DNA of 64,000 bases from Lamellibrachia columna (GCA_963662155.1 OY759265.1:38648048-38712047); one strand, 5' to 3'. Counted from the stretch's first letter, positions 23,715-37,050 are shown. Made by a program: numbers and translations. The notes: generated by a model from the letters alone, not told the origin.

Positions 23715-23892
23715 TTAAAAAGTTGACTTTGCTGCGCCTTTAGTTCGTGAGAACACGGACTTTTGTCCTTAATGAAATTACACCAACGCTATGCACATGC
23801 CGGGGCCACCCGCTTTGGCGTGACGTCACGCGTCGCCATTTTCAAGAGCCGAGGGGAGTTTGGTGCCGAACCGGGGAAGGGAAACATTTTAG
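23715..23892 (+). promoter_or_regulatory. Candidate talin promoter and non-coding exon 1
   Basis: A CpG-rich block contains the 12-bp palindrome CGTGACGTCACG (23819-23830), a full CRE (TGACGTCA). It is followed at once by CGCCATTTTC, a YY1-type site on the opposite strand. About 50 bp further, ACATTTTAG|GTAAAT at 23892/23893 is a reasonable splice donor. Talin coding exon 2 begins with an acceptor and 14 nt of 5'UTR, so a non-coding first exon must exist upstream on plus, and this is the best candidate I see. The assignment is inference; the exon could belong to another transcript. Confidence 0.4.
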
Positions 23893-25587
23893 GTAAATCT
23901 TTTATTGATATTCATTCCATTACCCAACAGTGCATATCATGAACTGCATGTTTCCTAGAATATGAGGCAGGTATACGAAAAAGAGGTGGAGAAAGATCGA
24001 AACACTTGTGATGTCGAACGAGAGGCCGGGATCCGGATTGACAGTCGGGGAGGTAGAGAGCTGTCAGCCGACGCTAACATTCGTATTTATCAGGTTGGGG
24101 GAGTGGCGCCGATCGCAGTTTGCATGTTCGATATTACCGTAGGTAGGTGATATCGAAGGTAGACCCCCCCATTACCCGTGGTATCTAGTAATGCTGACTA
24201 CGAATACTGGTGCCCAAACTTCGTGAACACCCTGTGACTTGTCATGTCACTATCTTGACTGTGCCTGTGCTGTGGCTGTGTATTCACTATTGATTGTGAG
24301 TGATATTCGGACCGGTCCTCGGTATGTTACACTTACGTTATATGTTATAGTAGTCTTAGATACAGACACCCGTTCTTCTTCAACATGGCACTTTCAGGTG
24401 CATGGCATTCTAGGTTATTAGAGTGAGTCTGACTGATATGGACTATCTACTATGCCATTGTTCCTATACGGCATATCAATATTATCTGGATGAATTGGAC
24501 CATGTCTCGAACATCCCTATGCTAGACAAACTATATATGATTTTAAGCCAGTTGATACTAAGATAATTCAGCCACCAAAACCGTGTTTTTTTAATATATT
24601 TTCGGATTAGTTAAATTTCAAGATAGAATTTTATGAACAGATAATGTTCATGCAGAAGTTGTAATATGGCTGAATGTTTTGCAGATCCATATATGTTGCA
24701 TTTGTCTTTGAGTGAACAAGTCTAATAGGGAGAGAAGTACAATACTACAAAGTGCTTTGATCAATGTTAAGAACTAGGTTGTGCCATAATTGTTTCTTTT
24801 AAGACCATTTTTAAATATGATGTAAACGTTAAAAGTGTTATACATGCAGTGATGCACATTGGCCTCGGACATGGGACATAGACCGATTAAACTTGAAAAC
24901 GTCCTATCAGTTTGGCCTTGATCAGGTAATTTGTCCGATAAAATTATCGTCATAGCGGTCATGTATCTTTTTTATCACTGCGGACATTGAGAACAGCTTT
25001 TACCGAACTCCGCAGTTTGTTTGCTAGTTCGGCTTCTCGCTATTCGGCTGCATCGGCAATTCACGCTAATGCGTTGTCTATCTCTGGCCCTGAAGTAGGC
25101 ACTTCAACAATAATAGATGTTTTTTAAACGCAAAGTACTTTGGTTACTAAGCATTAGGGGCGATGTTTTACAAAAAAAAGTTTTATTCACTAGCTGCTAA
25201 GGGCGCTGCTAGCACTAAAACTGTCAAACAAAGGGTGCTCCATTAGTGCGATCACTGTCCACCAGGTGGTGTGCTCGAAATACTTCCGTTACTAGGCACT
25301 TTCAAGATGTTCTGGATTAAGTTCTTCCATTGATTTCGGTTATGCGATCTCAGCCATTCTAGATATTGATGGTTTCAAATACACTTGCTGACTTCCTACA
25401 GATCTTTGTTGAGGGCAGTGGGGAATGTTGTTCGTGGATGCCCTCGCCAGCCAGCAACATCAGTGGATGTGAAATATTGGTCTGTGGACAGCTGTGCAGG
25501 GGTTTCATGTGACATGCGAAGCACATGTCTAAACACACACACACACGCACTGAAACAATTATTAAAATATAATATTATGTACAAATA

Positions 25588-25708
25588 AAAAAGTTATGCC
25601 ATTTTAATCATACATTTATTGAAAGAAAACACAAAAACAAGGATCTTTTGGCTGTATATGAGATACAAAAAAATTCTAATCTACCGTATTAAAATGGCAA
25701 TAACTTTG
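25588..25708. repeat. Short inverted repeat, MITE-like
   Basis: AAAGTTATGCCATTTTAAT (about 25590) and ATTAAAATGGCAATAACTTT (about 25688) are near-perfect inverted copies separated by about 80 bp of AT-rich sequence. Confidence 0.55.
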
Positions 25709-26159
25709 GATCTAATAAAGATATAGTAATAAAATAAACACTTTTTTTATTCCTTTATATGTCTCCTTTCATCTAAATCAATTGCCAATGTTCTATCATG
25801 ATATTTAATTGTTTGTTGAAGTGCCCACCTGAAAAGTGCAACCAAAATCAATGAGCATCTTTCATGGTAGAATGTCCTATTGTTTTTTGTGGAGTCAGGA
25901 CATTGTGTCCTATTGGTTTCAGAGGTTCAGAACATTTTGTCCTATCACTTCTATTTTCAGTGTGCATCACTGTACATGAACTTTAAAAAATATTGTAAAG
26001 AAAAATTTTGAAAAATCATGAAACTGTGGCAGGAACACATTCTTGAAAATGTCTAGACTGTCGAGTGGTAAGGGACATTATGTAAACATGTCAGCCAGTT
26101 TTTAGGATTTCTAGAATTACCACCATAAGGTCAGGACAGTGCAGATGATATTTTGTTTT

Positions 26160-26535
26160 GCCATAATTCTGTGTTTCTGAGTTGTTTCCAGCATTCAGCA
26201 ATGTTCCATTAACAGACTAGTCTTGTATGTTATGATTAATAGAATCAGGTGGTGTTATAAGGCCACATTTAAGTAGTCAGCCTTTTCAGAACATTATCTC
26301 CAAACCGACCTTTCTATGCTGGCACTAAGGGTAGTCATTGCCAGGCTTCATCCCCAGTTTACAAGATGAGGCGACATTAACTTGATTATCCCAGTCACGA
26401 GGGATACACAGTCCTCAATGTTGGGAGCCTTGTTTTTATACCTAACGTACCATGCCTGGTCCACCCGGGTCTTGAACCCAGAACTCTGGGATGTAAAGTG
26501 CATTTACTAACCACTACACTACTGTGCCTCGTGTG
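26160..26535 (-). mobile_element. tRNA-derived SINE, family B, copy 1
   Basis: The head on the minus strand, from about 26531, reads AGTGTAGTGGTTAG (A box) and GGGTTCAAGACCC (B box). The body has plus-strand words CATTAACTTGAT, TCAATGTTGGGAGCC and, at the far end, TTAACAGACTAGTCTTGTA. These recur in the same order at 37840-38168. The body differs from family A. Confidence 0.75.
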
Positions 26536-29500
26536 ATTCCATGTCAGTTTTATGTAGGTATACCCTATACCAATAGGTACAGGTCGGGTGTACTTGGTTG
26601 AATAAATCAGACCAGTAACCCGCCTAGCCACAAGCAATGTTTCCCTGTGCAACTGCAAGCACTCCCTGGTTTCTGTCTAAATCATTCAGCTGTCTGCCGA
26701 GGGTCAACTCATTCTTGTGATAACATTCTTTACAAAATAAATATGCTAAATGAAATGTGTGTTCATTGTTTTTACTCAGAATGGATCGTTATGTTAGTGA
26801 TGATGACAGAAGCCTGCAAAATCTGAATCATCTGATAATTATATAACAGATAATGTCACTGGAATGTTTACTGGGTAAGAGTTCAAACATTGGAATATGT
26901 TCATCTGTTTGATTAGGCAGCCACATAATTGTCAGTGTAACTATGTCGTCAGTCAGGGCTGGAATATGTGTGACCTTTGTTGATCTTGAAATGTATCTTG
27001 TATGTATTGTGTAAATGGTTCGCAGGTGTTGGCCAACTTAAATGGGAGTTGGTGTTGTGCTCTCCTAAGTTCATCTGATATCTTATCACCTTCTCTGGCT
27101 GAGGCTCACTCTTAACCTGTATCACTGTTGCCCTTGCTCACCCTGTTGAAATGTGTGACCCTTCTGGCAATCTCCCCAGGCCTTCTTTGGAGGGACTGGT
27201 TTGTTTGTGTTACTTCAAAGTCAGAATGCTTGGTGATATCAGTGGTACTGGATGATGTGACTGGTAGACGTGGCCTCATCTAGGCAGTTTCCTTGTCAAT
27301 TCTAGGCAAGTAGATACTGTTACGGTAGGCAGAGTTAACATAATGTTAATTTCAATAATTGTAATTGTTTCGTAAATAAAATTCACATTGAAATGTTTAT
27401 TAAATTCATTATTTTAGTAGTCTGCTAGTTATAAGAAATGAACGACAATATTTGGTATGGTTATTTATAATATTATAATTTTATTCTTTTTTAAAGCAGT
27501 GTCTGTTTTAGCTTTATGCATGAAAACTTTGCTTTATTTTGTATACATATAATTTATATATTTTGTGGGGCCAGTTCAAACTCACCTGAGTCGGTTAAAA
27601 ATAGAACAGGGCTAGTTAAAAAAAAATATTGGCCAGTTAATTTTTTCCTGATTTCAGACACTGTGACAGTACAGCAATAAAAGTTAAACATGTACACGTA
27701 TTTCATACATACCATTAAGAATGCTTTTTGTTTCTTACACTGTACTGAAACGTATCAAAACATCTTATGCCAGTAAAGTGGCATAATATCAAATTAACTG
27801 TATAGCCGAGTTTAACCAACTGGTGATATAACATAAGCAACTCTATGTAACTTGTCTTGATGTCGAATGACTTGTATCAGGGTGAGGTATGCTGGGATAT
27901 TTGCCAGGAAAGCAGATTTCCAAGATGAGCTATATTTAGGCAGACGCACTGCATGAGTATGCTATCGGATTACAAGGATGCAAGGCTAGTGAGATAGGCA
28001 GGCAGCCTTGTGGAAGTCTGAGTGCCCAGAAGTGGCTGGGTTCAGTGCCAGTATCATTGGCTAATTTCTACATTTTAAGTTTTTTGGCTCTACTGAGTCC
28101 AAAAAAGCAAAACCCAGATAATTCCTTTGTTTTCTTCTTCATCCCTTCACTGGGGCGGTTGTAGGAATGCCATTTCCACAGAGGCATCGCCAAATAATAC
28201 TAACATACTATTTTTAAATATAAAATAATTAAATTTAATTCACAGATATCTACTTATCATATGTGTATGTGTGTCCAGACAGCAAGATCTTTTTCACTCC
28301 TTGTCTCCATCATTTTTCTCTCCCAATCCTTGAGCTCTCCATACTTGTCTTTTCCAGTTCTCTCTTCACACAGTCTAGCTATTTTAATTTTGGTCTTATC
28401 TACAAATCCAAATTTGCCTCATCTTCAGATGATAGGATGTGGCAGTCTAAATTTACCAGAGCTCTGTCTACACCAAACGTGACACGTTTATAAATATCGT
28501 AAAGTCTGCACAATTAAAAATCGACAGGAAGTGTTGAAACAAATGAAGGAGTTGGCACAATCAAATTATGGAAATAAATACTGCGCACCAATTCGTTCTA
28601 AATGAATTTCTGTGCCTTTTCTCGGCAGAATCAATTCCGGAACTAGAATTGAAAAACTGCCGGGTGTGAGGGCACATGCATTGAGGGTGGTTTATGCAGG
28701 CAGACTGTGTTTGATGTAATTATTTCTGGTAATTGATGTCTCTCTGGTATGCCCATTATATTGTTTCCTGTTCACTTGATCACTACAGTGTCGCCAGCTG
28801 TCACAACATTTGCATACTGACTTTTTGCCATCTGCAATAGATTCTGATCCCCACTTGTGATAATGCTGACCAAATGTACTGTTGCCATGGTTACAATTGA
28901 TGGTTTCCATGGCGTTGTGCCTGGCATCAGATCAGCTTGCAGCTTGGTTAGAATTAATTCCTGGTTGGTTTCATGCGTGGGTTATGGAGGATGTGGGCTC
29001 CGGCGTGACTTCTTTTCATATTTGAAATTACCATTGTATGAATTTCACGATGACCGTAAATGTATATGTAAAAAATCTGGTTTGGTTTAAAATTTACCGT
29101 TTTTCACCCACTGTCCTTTTTTTCTTTGAAATGTTGCTTTGTACACATGAATGTATACATGATCAAGCATTGATTTTTTTACTGATCCAGGTACTCGGTG
29201 AACCAGGTACTCAGGGGCTGTCATTGAAAAATTGCTTTGTTCAAATGCACACCATATATAATTTCTATTTGCCGTGTCATTCATTCATTCATTTACTTGC
29301 CCCTACTGGGTAGATGGTTTCCTCCCCGGAGGCTACAATTTTCTCATGGAGTTGTTGCTCTGTTAGGCCTATTCAAGTTTGCTGTCCTTTTCTCGCATCA
29401 GTATTGATTGATTTACTGATATGAAATTACTGTTACAGTGTTAGCATCCTAAAAGATAATATCACATGTATTAAAGTATACAGTGTCTGCAAATTGTATG

Positions 29501-29922
29501 TAGAATGTTGAGGTTAAATGTGGGTCACTAACGGTTTGTGCTCGGTGGAGGTCAGGCTTTATGTTGCTGAAGACTGTGTAATCTATAATAAGTTCATCTT
29601 TATAGCAGACAATAATGTACTGAGAAAATATGTACACAGCACAGACATGTGTGGTTGTTGTAGACTTATTATTTAAAAACCTAATTATGGAAAGATGACT
29701 ATGAAAGGTGCCTGACAGTTCCTGTGCCTAATAAATTCTTTTGACACATTTATGCAGGAATGTTCCTGTGTATAAATGTGAAAGGTTACACGCTGCCACA
29801 TTGTCATGCTGCAAAGAAACTGCTCATTCATTATGATGGATAATGTTTTAACAAAAAGTCTGCATGTGTGCAAGCATACATGTGTGTTTACCATGCAACT
29901 ACAAGCACCAACTTTTCATTAG

Positions 29923-30237
29923 TAAAGGTAAAGGTAAAGTTACGTTCTTATATAGCACGGTATCTAGTCTTTGGGACTGTTCAAAGCACTTCACCCCCTG
30001 ACAGACTTGTTCATTCTAACACCATTTCGACTTCTCTGGGAAGCATTCAGCTATGCTGCAATTACTACGCGAAGACTATTCGTTCCGATATCCATCTCTG
30101 TCTGTAGCCAGGTACTCTTTTATACAGCTGAGTGAACTGTGGCAACGTGGGATGAATGAAATTGCCAAAGCTTCGAAACGGCAGCAAGAAGATTCGAACC
30201 CTACCCCATCTAACATGCACTTTTTGAGTGGCTCCAG
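29923..30237 (-). mobile_element. tRNA-derived SINE, family A, copy 2
   Basis: Shares with copy 1 the plus-strand words TTCTTATATAGCACGGTATC, GGGAAGCATTCAGCTATGCT and TATACAGCTGAGTGAACTGT. The B box (GGTTCGAATC on minus) is kept; the A-box part of the head is not recognisable. Diverged and probably 5' damaged. Confidence 0.8.
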
Positions 30238-31544
30238 CTAAAGTTGAAAGCTTTGTTGTTTCTTTCAATTTCATCATTGCAGGATCTGTGGGTTGCAGCA
30301 TTCAGCCCGCATGTACGGAGGATAGCATTACAGGAATACAATTTGCAGTCAATAGGCCTGTGACATGGGAGACATTGAAGTCCTAATGGGAATGTAAGAG
30401 CCTTTGTGACAGTCAAACACCAAGTGCCTCTGCATAATGGATGACTAGTTTCATAAGTGTCTGTGGAAAGGCAAAAGAGTTTCATGCCACCAGTCCTATT
30501 AGAAATAATGTCATTTGTACATGCAGTGGGGGACCAGGCTTGATTGAGTTGCCAAACACAGACTATCTGACCCGGTTGAATGTTGGAGCTAAATTATGAT
30601 AGTCCCCGGCTCTGTCTTGTTTGCTGTTGTATTGAAAATGTTGATCATGTTGGGAATTGAATGATTGTACAATTTTCTTACACAACTGTGAAGTTAACAC
30701 ACTCTCAACATTTTGACAACTTTGGTTGTTTTTTGTTCAAGAACTGAATTGTGGGAGTTAGCTCTTCTGCACAACAGATGGCATGACAAGCAGGTTGTCC
30801 CACATGTGGCTGAGTCGAAGCCCCCACTTGTCTCGATTCATGATCAGTGTTCTTTTCATGGTCCACAGGTTTTATTTCATATTCTGCCAATACGTACGTG
30901 CATGATCTTTCAGTTTCTCCCCTGGATGCATCCTGAAGAAAGAAACTTCTTTCGGAAGAAACCCAACCCTGCTCTAGTTCTGTGATCTCCTTCCAAGTGA
31001 AGGTTGGGCGTCAGATCATACTTCTGCCTGGTATAGAAGTACTTATGTGACACTGTTTATCTTATTAGGAGATATGTATACATACTGTGCTCTGGAGGCA
31101 CATTTTATACCAGCCAAGTTGACATCTGGTGATGATTATTGCACTGTCACATGTAAGGAGCACTGTCATGTTGCATTGCAGCCTGTGATTTGCCTGACCT
31201 GCTTTCAATGCATCCTTTGGTCTGGCATCTGCACCTGTTAACAGCTGTTTACACTGCCCTAATGTGTCCAACACTTGAGCTTTGGCTTCCTACTCTAGCC
31301 TTCTAAGAGGCATCCAGCCAAGTATCTGATAAATCGACTGCATAAATTTGGTACTTCTTCCACTGTTAACATTCTGGATTGAGTTCAATATCAATACTTA
31401 GTAATAGTATGTTTTCAGTGCGAATTCATGGGTTTGAACTTTTATGTATAAAATACACAAAATATTGGTCACCTGGTAGCTGTTCTTCTGCTGACAATGT
31501 TCTGGTTTCCTATCTCATCAGAAGTACAAATCCATGTCAGAATT

Positions 31545-31800
31545 GACCAATTTCAACAAGCTGGTACGAAGCAGAACTCTGCAATAGGTGTTTCCGTAAG
31601 TGTTACCTTCTTGCCATAAACGAATGGAACACAAATATAAATGCTAGCAACGAAAGTGTTAAAACAAAAATTTACAGATATCTTTGAAGGGTGTGCTGAC
31701 AAATTGTTGGACTCATAATGTCCTATGTTGATGACCTTGTCCACTTACCACCTGGAGTTTGTTGTTTGGGATAGCAACCTTGTTAAATATTGTTAAATGA
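31545..31800 (+). pseudogene. LINE 3' end fragment
   Basis: The plus strand carries INEWNTNINASNESVKTKIY, a decayed version of the WNxLPxxVVxAxSVxxFKxxI tail. It ends ACCTTGTTAAATATTGTTAA. Same tail family as 23296-23575. Confidence 0.55.
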
Positions 31801-32574
31801 TCAGCATCCGGGGAGCAGGCCCTTAACCAGAAAAAAAACATTTTTGTCAGTCTGGAACTTTCTAAAAAAAGTGTAAGCCACATAATTATTGGCCCAATTG
31901 TTTTTTTTTACTGGCAAGCCAATGCTGGTTGATATATTGAAAGCCATTATTGGTCCATTTTTTTGCACTGGTAGTCCAGTTTGGCCATTGTTGGCACAAT
32001 CAAGTCTTGCTAGCTGTGCCGCGAGGTTGGCATTATTGCATGTGCAGTTGTAACAACTTTGCATGCATTTAAGCCTTAGTATTTAGCCTAGTTAAAAAAT
32101 AATGAAACCTAAATATTGCATGATAATGAAAACTAAAAAATTATAATATCAAATGTACATAATAAATGAAGAGCCAAAACATGAACGTTCATTGAAAAGT
32201 AACTTGGAACTTTATTTTAAACATTGAAGTAGGTTGATGCTTGCAACAGCTTAAGCAGGCTGACATGTATGCAAATATGTCTAATATTAGACATGTCTGC
32301 ATGCATGTTGGCCTACTTTATGTACATATATGATTACAATCACACTCAAATTCAAATGCTTGACACTAAAAGTAAAACAATACAACATATAAAAATAGAA
32401 GAAATGACACTCAATAATAAAATTAATATAATTGATTTTGAAAGTAATACATTGAAACATAAAAAAGTATTCTAAAAAAACAATTATCCAGATCCAGTGT
32501 TGCCTATTGGATATAAAACTATGAATTTACTAGACTGAGCACAGCCTAATCGTTTGTGGTTTGCGTGCCATTTG

Positions 32575-33067
32575 AGTTTTCGTTCAGCAACTGGGAAACT
32601 GCTGCTGATACTTGTACATGCCAATTGTGTCTACGATTTCGATGTCAGAGTCGACCTCGATCGTGCCACTGCAAAGAGTGCCAGTGGTGGGTGACAATAC
32701 AGTAGCATCTCGGTTACTAGGGCATCAACATTGTGGATGTCCGCCACCATAACAAAGGATGTGGAAGGCACTGCTTCCTCGGACTGTTCAGGGACGGTCG
32801 CCGGAACACTGCTCTCGTTCAAGTTTGCCAAAAAGCATTGATTGTCATGAACTTTGACGTTAACATATCACATCTTTTTACTCGCTCTCTCTTGGCAAGT
32901 GCCATTTGAACTCGCCCCACGACATCCAGGTCACGGGATTGTTTCTTCCAATGAGAGCGCCGGTATAGAGATACTAGAAAGGCACATAGAAACATGTTTT
33001 CCAACCAATGATGCACCCGATTACAGTAAATGGAGATTGGCATTCCAAACACGGGCTGCAGTATCAT
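32575..33067 (-). other. Unidentified coding-like segment
   Basis: Several neighbouring minus-strand frames look coding-like. One contains RDLDVVGRVQMALAKRERVK. Another starts MANLNESSVPATVPEQSEEA and continues to HNVDALVTEMLLYCHPP. A third gives GTIEVDSDIEIVDTIGMYKY. The frame changes suggest a decayed coding copy (transposon or retrocopy), but I recognise no family. Local composition is less AT-rich than its surroundings. Confidence 0.3.
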
Positions 33068-33569
33068 TATTTTCCAACAATGTTCAGGTTAAAAATATAG
33101 TCTTATAGATCGTCTGTATGCACTATTCTGCCGCCGATAACATTCATGACTGTTTGTGCTAAGACTAAGTTTTAAAAATGTTTTTATAAAAAATATCATC
33201 TTGTAAAAAGAAAAACACTTCTTTTATTTTATGTTACCCATCTTCGTCATATATCTGCCTGTCTTCAAGATGGGCAGATGAGTCCCTGGCTAAGGGCCTG
33301 CTGAGGAGTACTAGTTGTCCACAGTTTACTGTGCTTGTTTGATCTTAGAAGGTAGCCCAGGAATGGACACTTGGCATAGTGACAACCTACCTGTTTGTGT
33401 AGCTCGGTAGTAGTGGGGGTCAAGCTGGGTCATGTCATTTATAAACTAATGATAAGTGACATACGTTAACTGTCTAGCCAACTGCAAACCAAGTAACACA
33501 GCATTTTGTTTCAAAGTGTATTAATTAGTTAATCCTATAGTAGACATAATCATTATCTGAGAATTATAA

Positions 33570-33735
33570 CTGTGCAAAGTGCAGTTTTGGATAATGGCCA
33601 GGAAAATAGTAGTTTTTGTATGGGACAAACACACACTTTCAAGAGAACATACCAGGCACAATTATAACAAGTTTAAATCTAGAATATACATAGTTTCCCA
33701 TACAAAAATCAAAAACCAAAACTGGACATAGGATA
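33570..33735. repeat. Inverted repeat, foldback-like
   Basis: GTTTTTGTATGGGA (about 33612) and TCCCATACAAAAA (about 33697) are inverted, as are the outer words CAGTTTTGGA and CCAAAACTGG. A 150-bp foldback element or decayed MITE is likely. Confidence 0.45.
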
Positions 33736-35319
33736 TTCTGATACACAGGTAATGTTATATATTTAACTACTATTTTATATTAAAAAAGATAGACCTCTCA
33801 CTCATAGTCCTATTTGACAATGAAATACATTCAGCTACTGACAGTAAATGACTCATAAACAAGAAATTAGTATCCCTATACAAAAATTTACACAAAACGG
33901 GTAGGTTATTTAACAATTATAATTCATATTAAGTGATACCTTTCTGCATTATCTAACTGTTGTACAGTGCAGACTTCACTCACATATTCATCTATCAATG
34001 TGTGGGTCCACTGTTGAACAATGGAGAGCATTTCTGCACCTTTTGTTACAGCATAAAGAACACCTGTCTACAATCTGAAGTGTTGTCAATGTACTTCACA
34101 AGATCCACCCAAGCATTGAAATATGATCTTGCCTTGCATTTCTGGGTCAGGAGTAGTCTTGTGACTAGTATAATGCTCACTGTCTGTTCGGGGTAAAGAT
34201 CAACTTTCTCAGTCAATGGAGCAGCCCAGGGCACATCTAATGAAGGAATTGGCTGACTGCCATTAATATTTTGCCAGTGGCTGTCAACTATTTCCTTTCA
34301 ATAGCATTTTAGCTTGTCAACAGCCGGTCCGTAGAAAGTACCATACGGCTATTGTCCTGCATGACTTATGCAAGCACGCACGGTAGGGAAAGGTAAACAT
34401 TCTAAATACTATCATTACATACAAACCACATTAATTCCAATTTGATCTTTGATGTAGATACACTTATTTGATAATCTGTATTAGTGTATACATAAACAGA
34501 TGCATACAGATGGCACATTTACACATTTATTCACCACAGTATAACCATGGGTTATAATAATTATCATAATTCAATCCCTTGGTACGAGACACTAACATAA
34601 TTATGAATGCTTGGTATTTTTGTAATTTAAAAACAAACTAATGCTTATTATGATGGATAATTTATATTTTTATTCATCTTAATAGTTTGTGATGATTTCC
34701 ATTTTCATCTGTTGGACAGTTTCAATACACAGCCTATACAGCCCTGTACTAGTAATTATTGGTTCTACTCTTAGTTGGTTTGTATTGTATAAAACGTGCC
34801 CTACTGAATGGTTTATATACATACGTACCTTTTTTATATTGTGTCGTGATAGTATTATGGTATAGTGATTATGGTACACAACCTTATTCCTTATTCTGAA
34901 TATGGTTTGGTAATATTGCATTTTAGCACATTGATCATCGGAACTAAGACTCAGTAACACATATTCCTTACAATGAGACACAATGCTTTTCAATATAACT
35001 GTTTTAAAAAAAAAATTACAAATCGCAGCTGATGCTTTGTTCTTTGTGGCAGCTGACCTCATTATCTGCTTTGACATCGCCTACATCAGTCACAGGTGCT
35101 TTGTAAGCATGATATATCACACACAGTTGTTGATTGCACAGATATTTAATTAGCCAAGCCAAAGGCAGTGCACCATTCAGATTAGACAGGTTTAATGTCC
35201 ATCACAAATATCAATGCCAATCATTTGGTGCTGCAGTAGCAATTAGAGAAATAGGCTGTTATGTCCAGGCCGAGTGGGGATAATCCAACACTTGACTCAC
35301 ATTTCTGATAATCATAAAA

Positions 35320-35430
35320 ATTATGGTCATCACCCTCTTATTGATGGCAAGACCAGGAGGGCTGCACCTACCATTATGGTCATCACCCTCTTATTGATGG
35401 CAAGACCAGGAGGGCTGCACCTACCATTAT
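35320..35430. repeat. 53-bp exact tandem duplication
   Basis: Copies at 35320 and 35373 both read ATTATGGTCATCACCCTCTT through GGAGGGCTGCACCTACC. No differences were seen, so it is recent. Confidence 0.95.
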
Positions 35431-35854
35431 GCTGCTTGTTTATATCTCATTCATTCACCAGCTGTATTGCATAGCAGGGATTTAATATGCAATGTAGCAC
35501 ATTATTGATAAATTGACCAGTGGTAGTTTTATATGTTGCATCTTTTGCTGACACATATATACACTTTGCTTGTGCTGTAAATGGCAGCAGACATGTTGAT
35601 GTTTTCTTTTATTCCATCACCAGAATGTTGAGGTACTAGGAACCATCCATGCAGTTACCCATCCATGCAATAAGCAAATACATTTTGGCATTCAGGGCGA
35701 TTGTAAATGACTATGCATATACATAATTTATAATGCCAGGGACTCGTTTGTGAAAGTTGGCATCAGTTTTGAAAAAGTTTTTTTGCTGTTAACTCTGGCA
35801 CTCTGGCCCAGAAAATATGGCTCACCATTTATATATTTCTGTTTGAATGCAAAC

Positions 35855-36335
35855 AAGTGAAGACAGAGGAAGAAGTAGCAGCCATAAGACAAGGCTCTAT
35901 CCAGTCCATTAGTACCATGTAGCTGCTTGTGTCAGTTAGTGTTTGATGACATATGTTTGGAAGAGGCAGTGACCAGAAGACAAGGCTCCATGCAGTCCTG
36001 TAGTATCAGGTAGCTGCTTGTGTCAGTTAGTGTTTGATGACAGATGTTTGGAAGAGGCAGTGACCAGAAGACAAGGCTCCATGCAGTCCTGTAGTACCAG
36101 GTAGCTGCTTGTGTCAGTTAGTGTTTGATGACAGATGTTTGGAAGAGGCAGTGACCAGAAGACAAGGCTCCATGCAGTCCTGTAGTACCAGGTAGCTGCT
36201 TGTGTCAGTTAGTGTTTGATGACAGATGTTTGGAAGAGGCAGTGACCAGAAGACAAGGCTCCATGCAGTCCTGTAGTACCAGGTAGCTGCTTGTGTCAGT
36301 TAGTGTTTGATGACAGATGTTTGGAAGAAGCAGGC
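35855..36335. repeat. 91-bp minisatellite, about five copies
   Basis: GTTTGATGACA recurs at 35941, 36032, 36123, 36214 and 36305, exactly 91 bp apart. Units include GAAGACAAGGCTCCATGCAG and GTAGCTGCTTGTGTCAGTTA. The inner copies are nearly identical; the first is diverged. Confidence 0.95.
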
Positions 36336-36439
36336 TTCTCTTTCTCTACCACCACATGTTAAATTATCAACTGGATAGATCATGCCGCAGTCTAGATAGA
36401 TAGATGCCGCAGTCTGATACAGAGAATGGAATTACACAA

Positions 36440-37050
36440 CATATTTAAGCGTTAGTCCTACAACAGAATTTGAACGTGGCAGTACCGATCAGCTTCTGAG
36501 CACTCTGCAAATATGTGATGGAGCAGTCATGTCCAGGGCTGTTCATGGAAATGGAGGCTGTAATGTAGCTGTGTGAATACTGCAAATAGATATGTTACTT
36601 TCGTGGCTTGTCAAATCAGTCAGTTGTGTTACATAATTTCCAGATGTGGCAGATCCAAAAAAACAAGAAGTCCGCTTGAAGTGTCAGCATGATTAATTGC
36701 GGGATCGAGTTGTCCTTCGTGATCTGCCATTGCCGTAGATCATGCAGCAATCAATATAAGTAATAAATGTGCTAGATTTTATATGCAATCAAAGCATCTG
36801 TGATGAATTGGTGATCTTGTTTGCAATCAGAGTTGAGCGGCTGCACCATGCACAAGAGAACACTGGACTGATGGTTGCAGCTATGACCCTCACGGTGACT
36901 CTTGCCATGAAGCAGGACATGATTTTGTGCAGTTTATTGGATACTGGTGCAAATGTTTCTCGGTCCAAAGTCAGCAAACTGCCGTATGGATGTGACCATT
37001 TTTGGTGTGTGTCATGTGCTCATGCTAGCTTAATCTTGTACTCAGAGTAG
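36440..37050 (+). pseudogene. Tc1/mariner-like transposase remnant
   Basis: Reading plus-strand frames in order: TEFERGSTDQLL and MSRAVHGNGGCNVAV (resembling the first helix-turn-helix of Tc1-like transposases), CGRSKKTRSP (the basic GRPKKT-type linker), LRDRVVLRDL, RVERLHHAQEN (position of the RRxRLxWAxEH segment) and LCSLLDTGANVSRSK (position of the ESRFxLxxxDxRxxVWRR segment). The order fits Tc1-like transposase, but frames change several times and stops occur. The catalytic D-E residues cannot be placed with confidence. Terminal inverted repeats were not found. Confidence 0.4.

Noticed and set aside
34679..35077. 132-codon minus-strand frame
   Set aside because: No recognisable family. 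Its Ile/Asn/Tyr content fits AT-rich non-coding sequence.
36900..36990. Retropepsin-like LLDTGA motif
   Set aside because: Only this one motif fits a retroviral-type protease. The neighbouring words fit a Tc1-like transposase order better.
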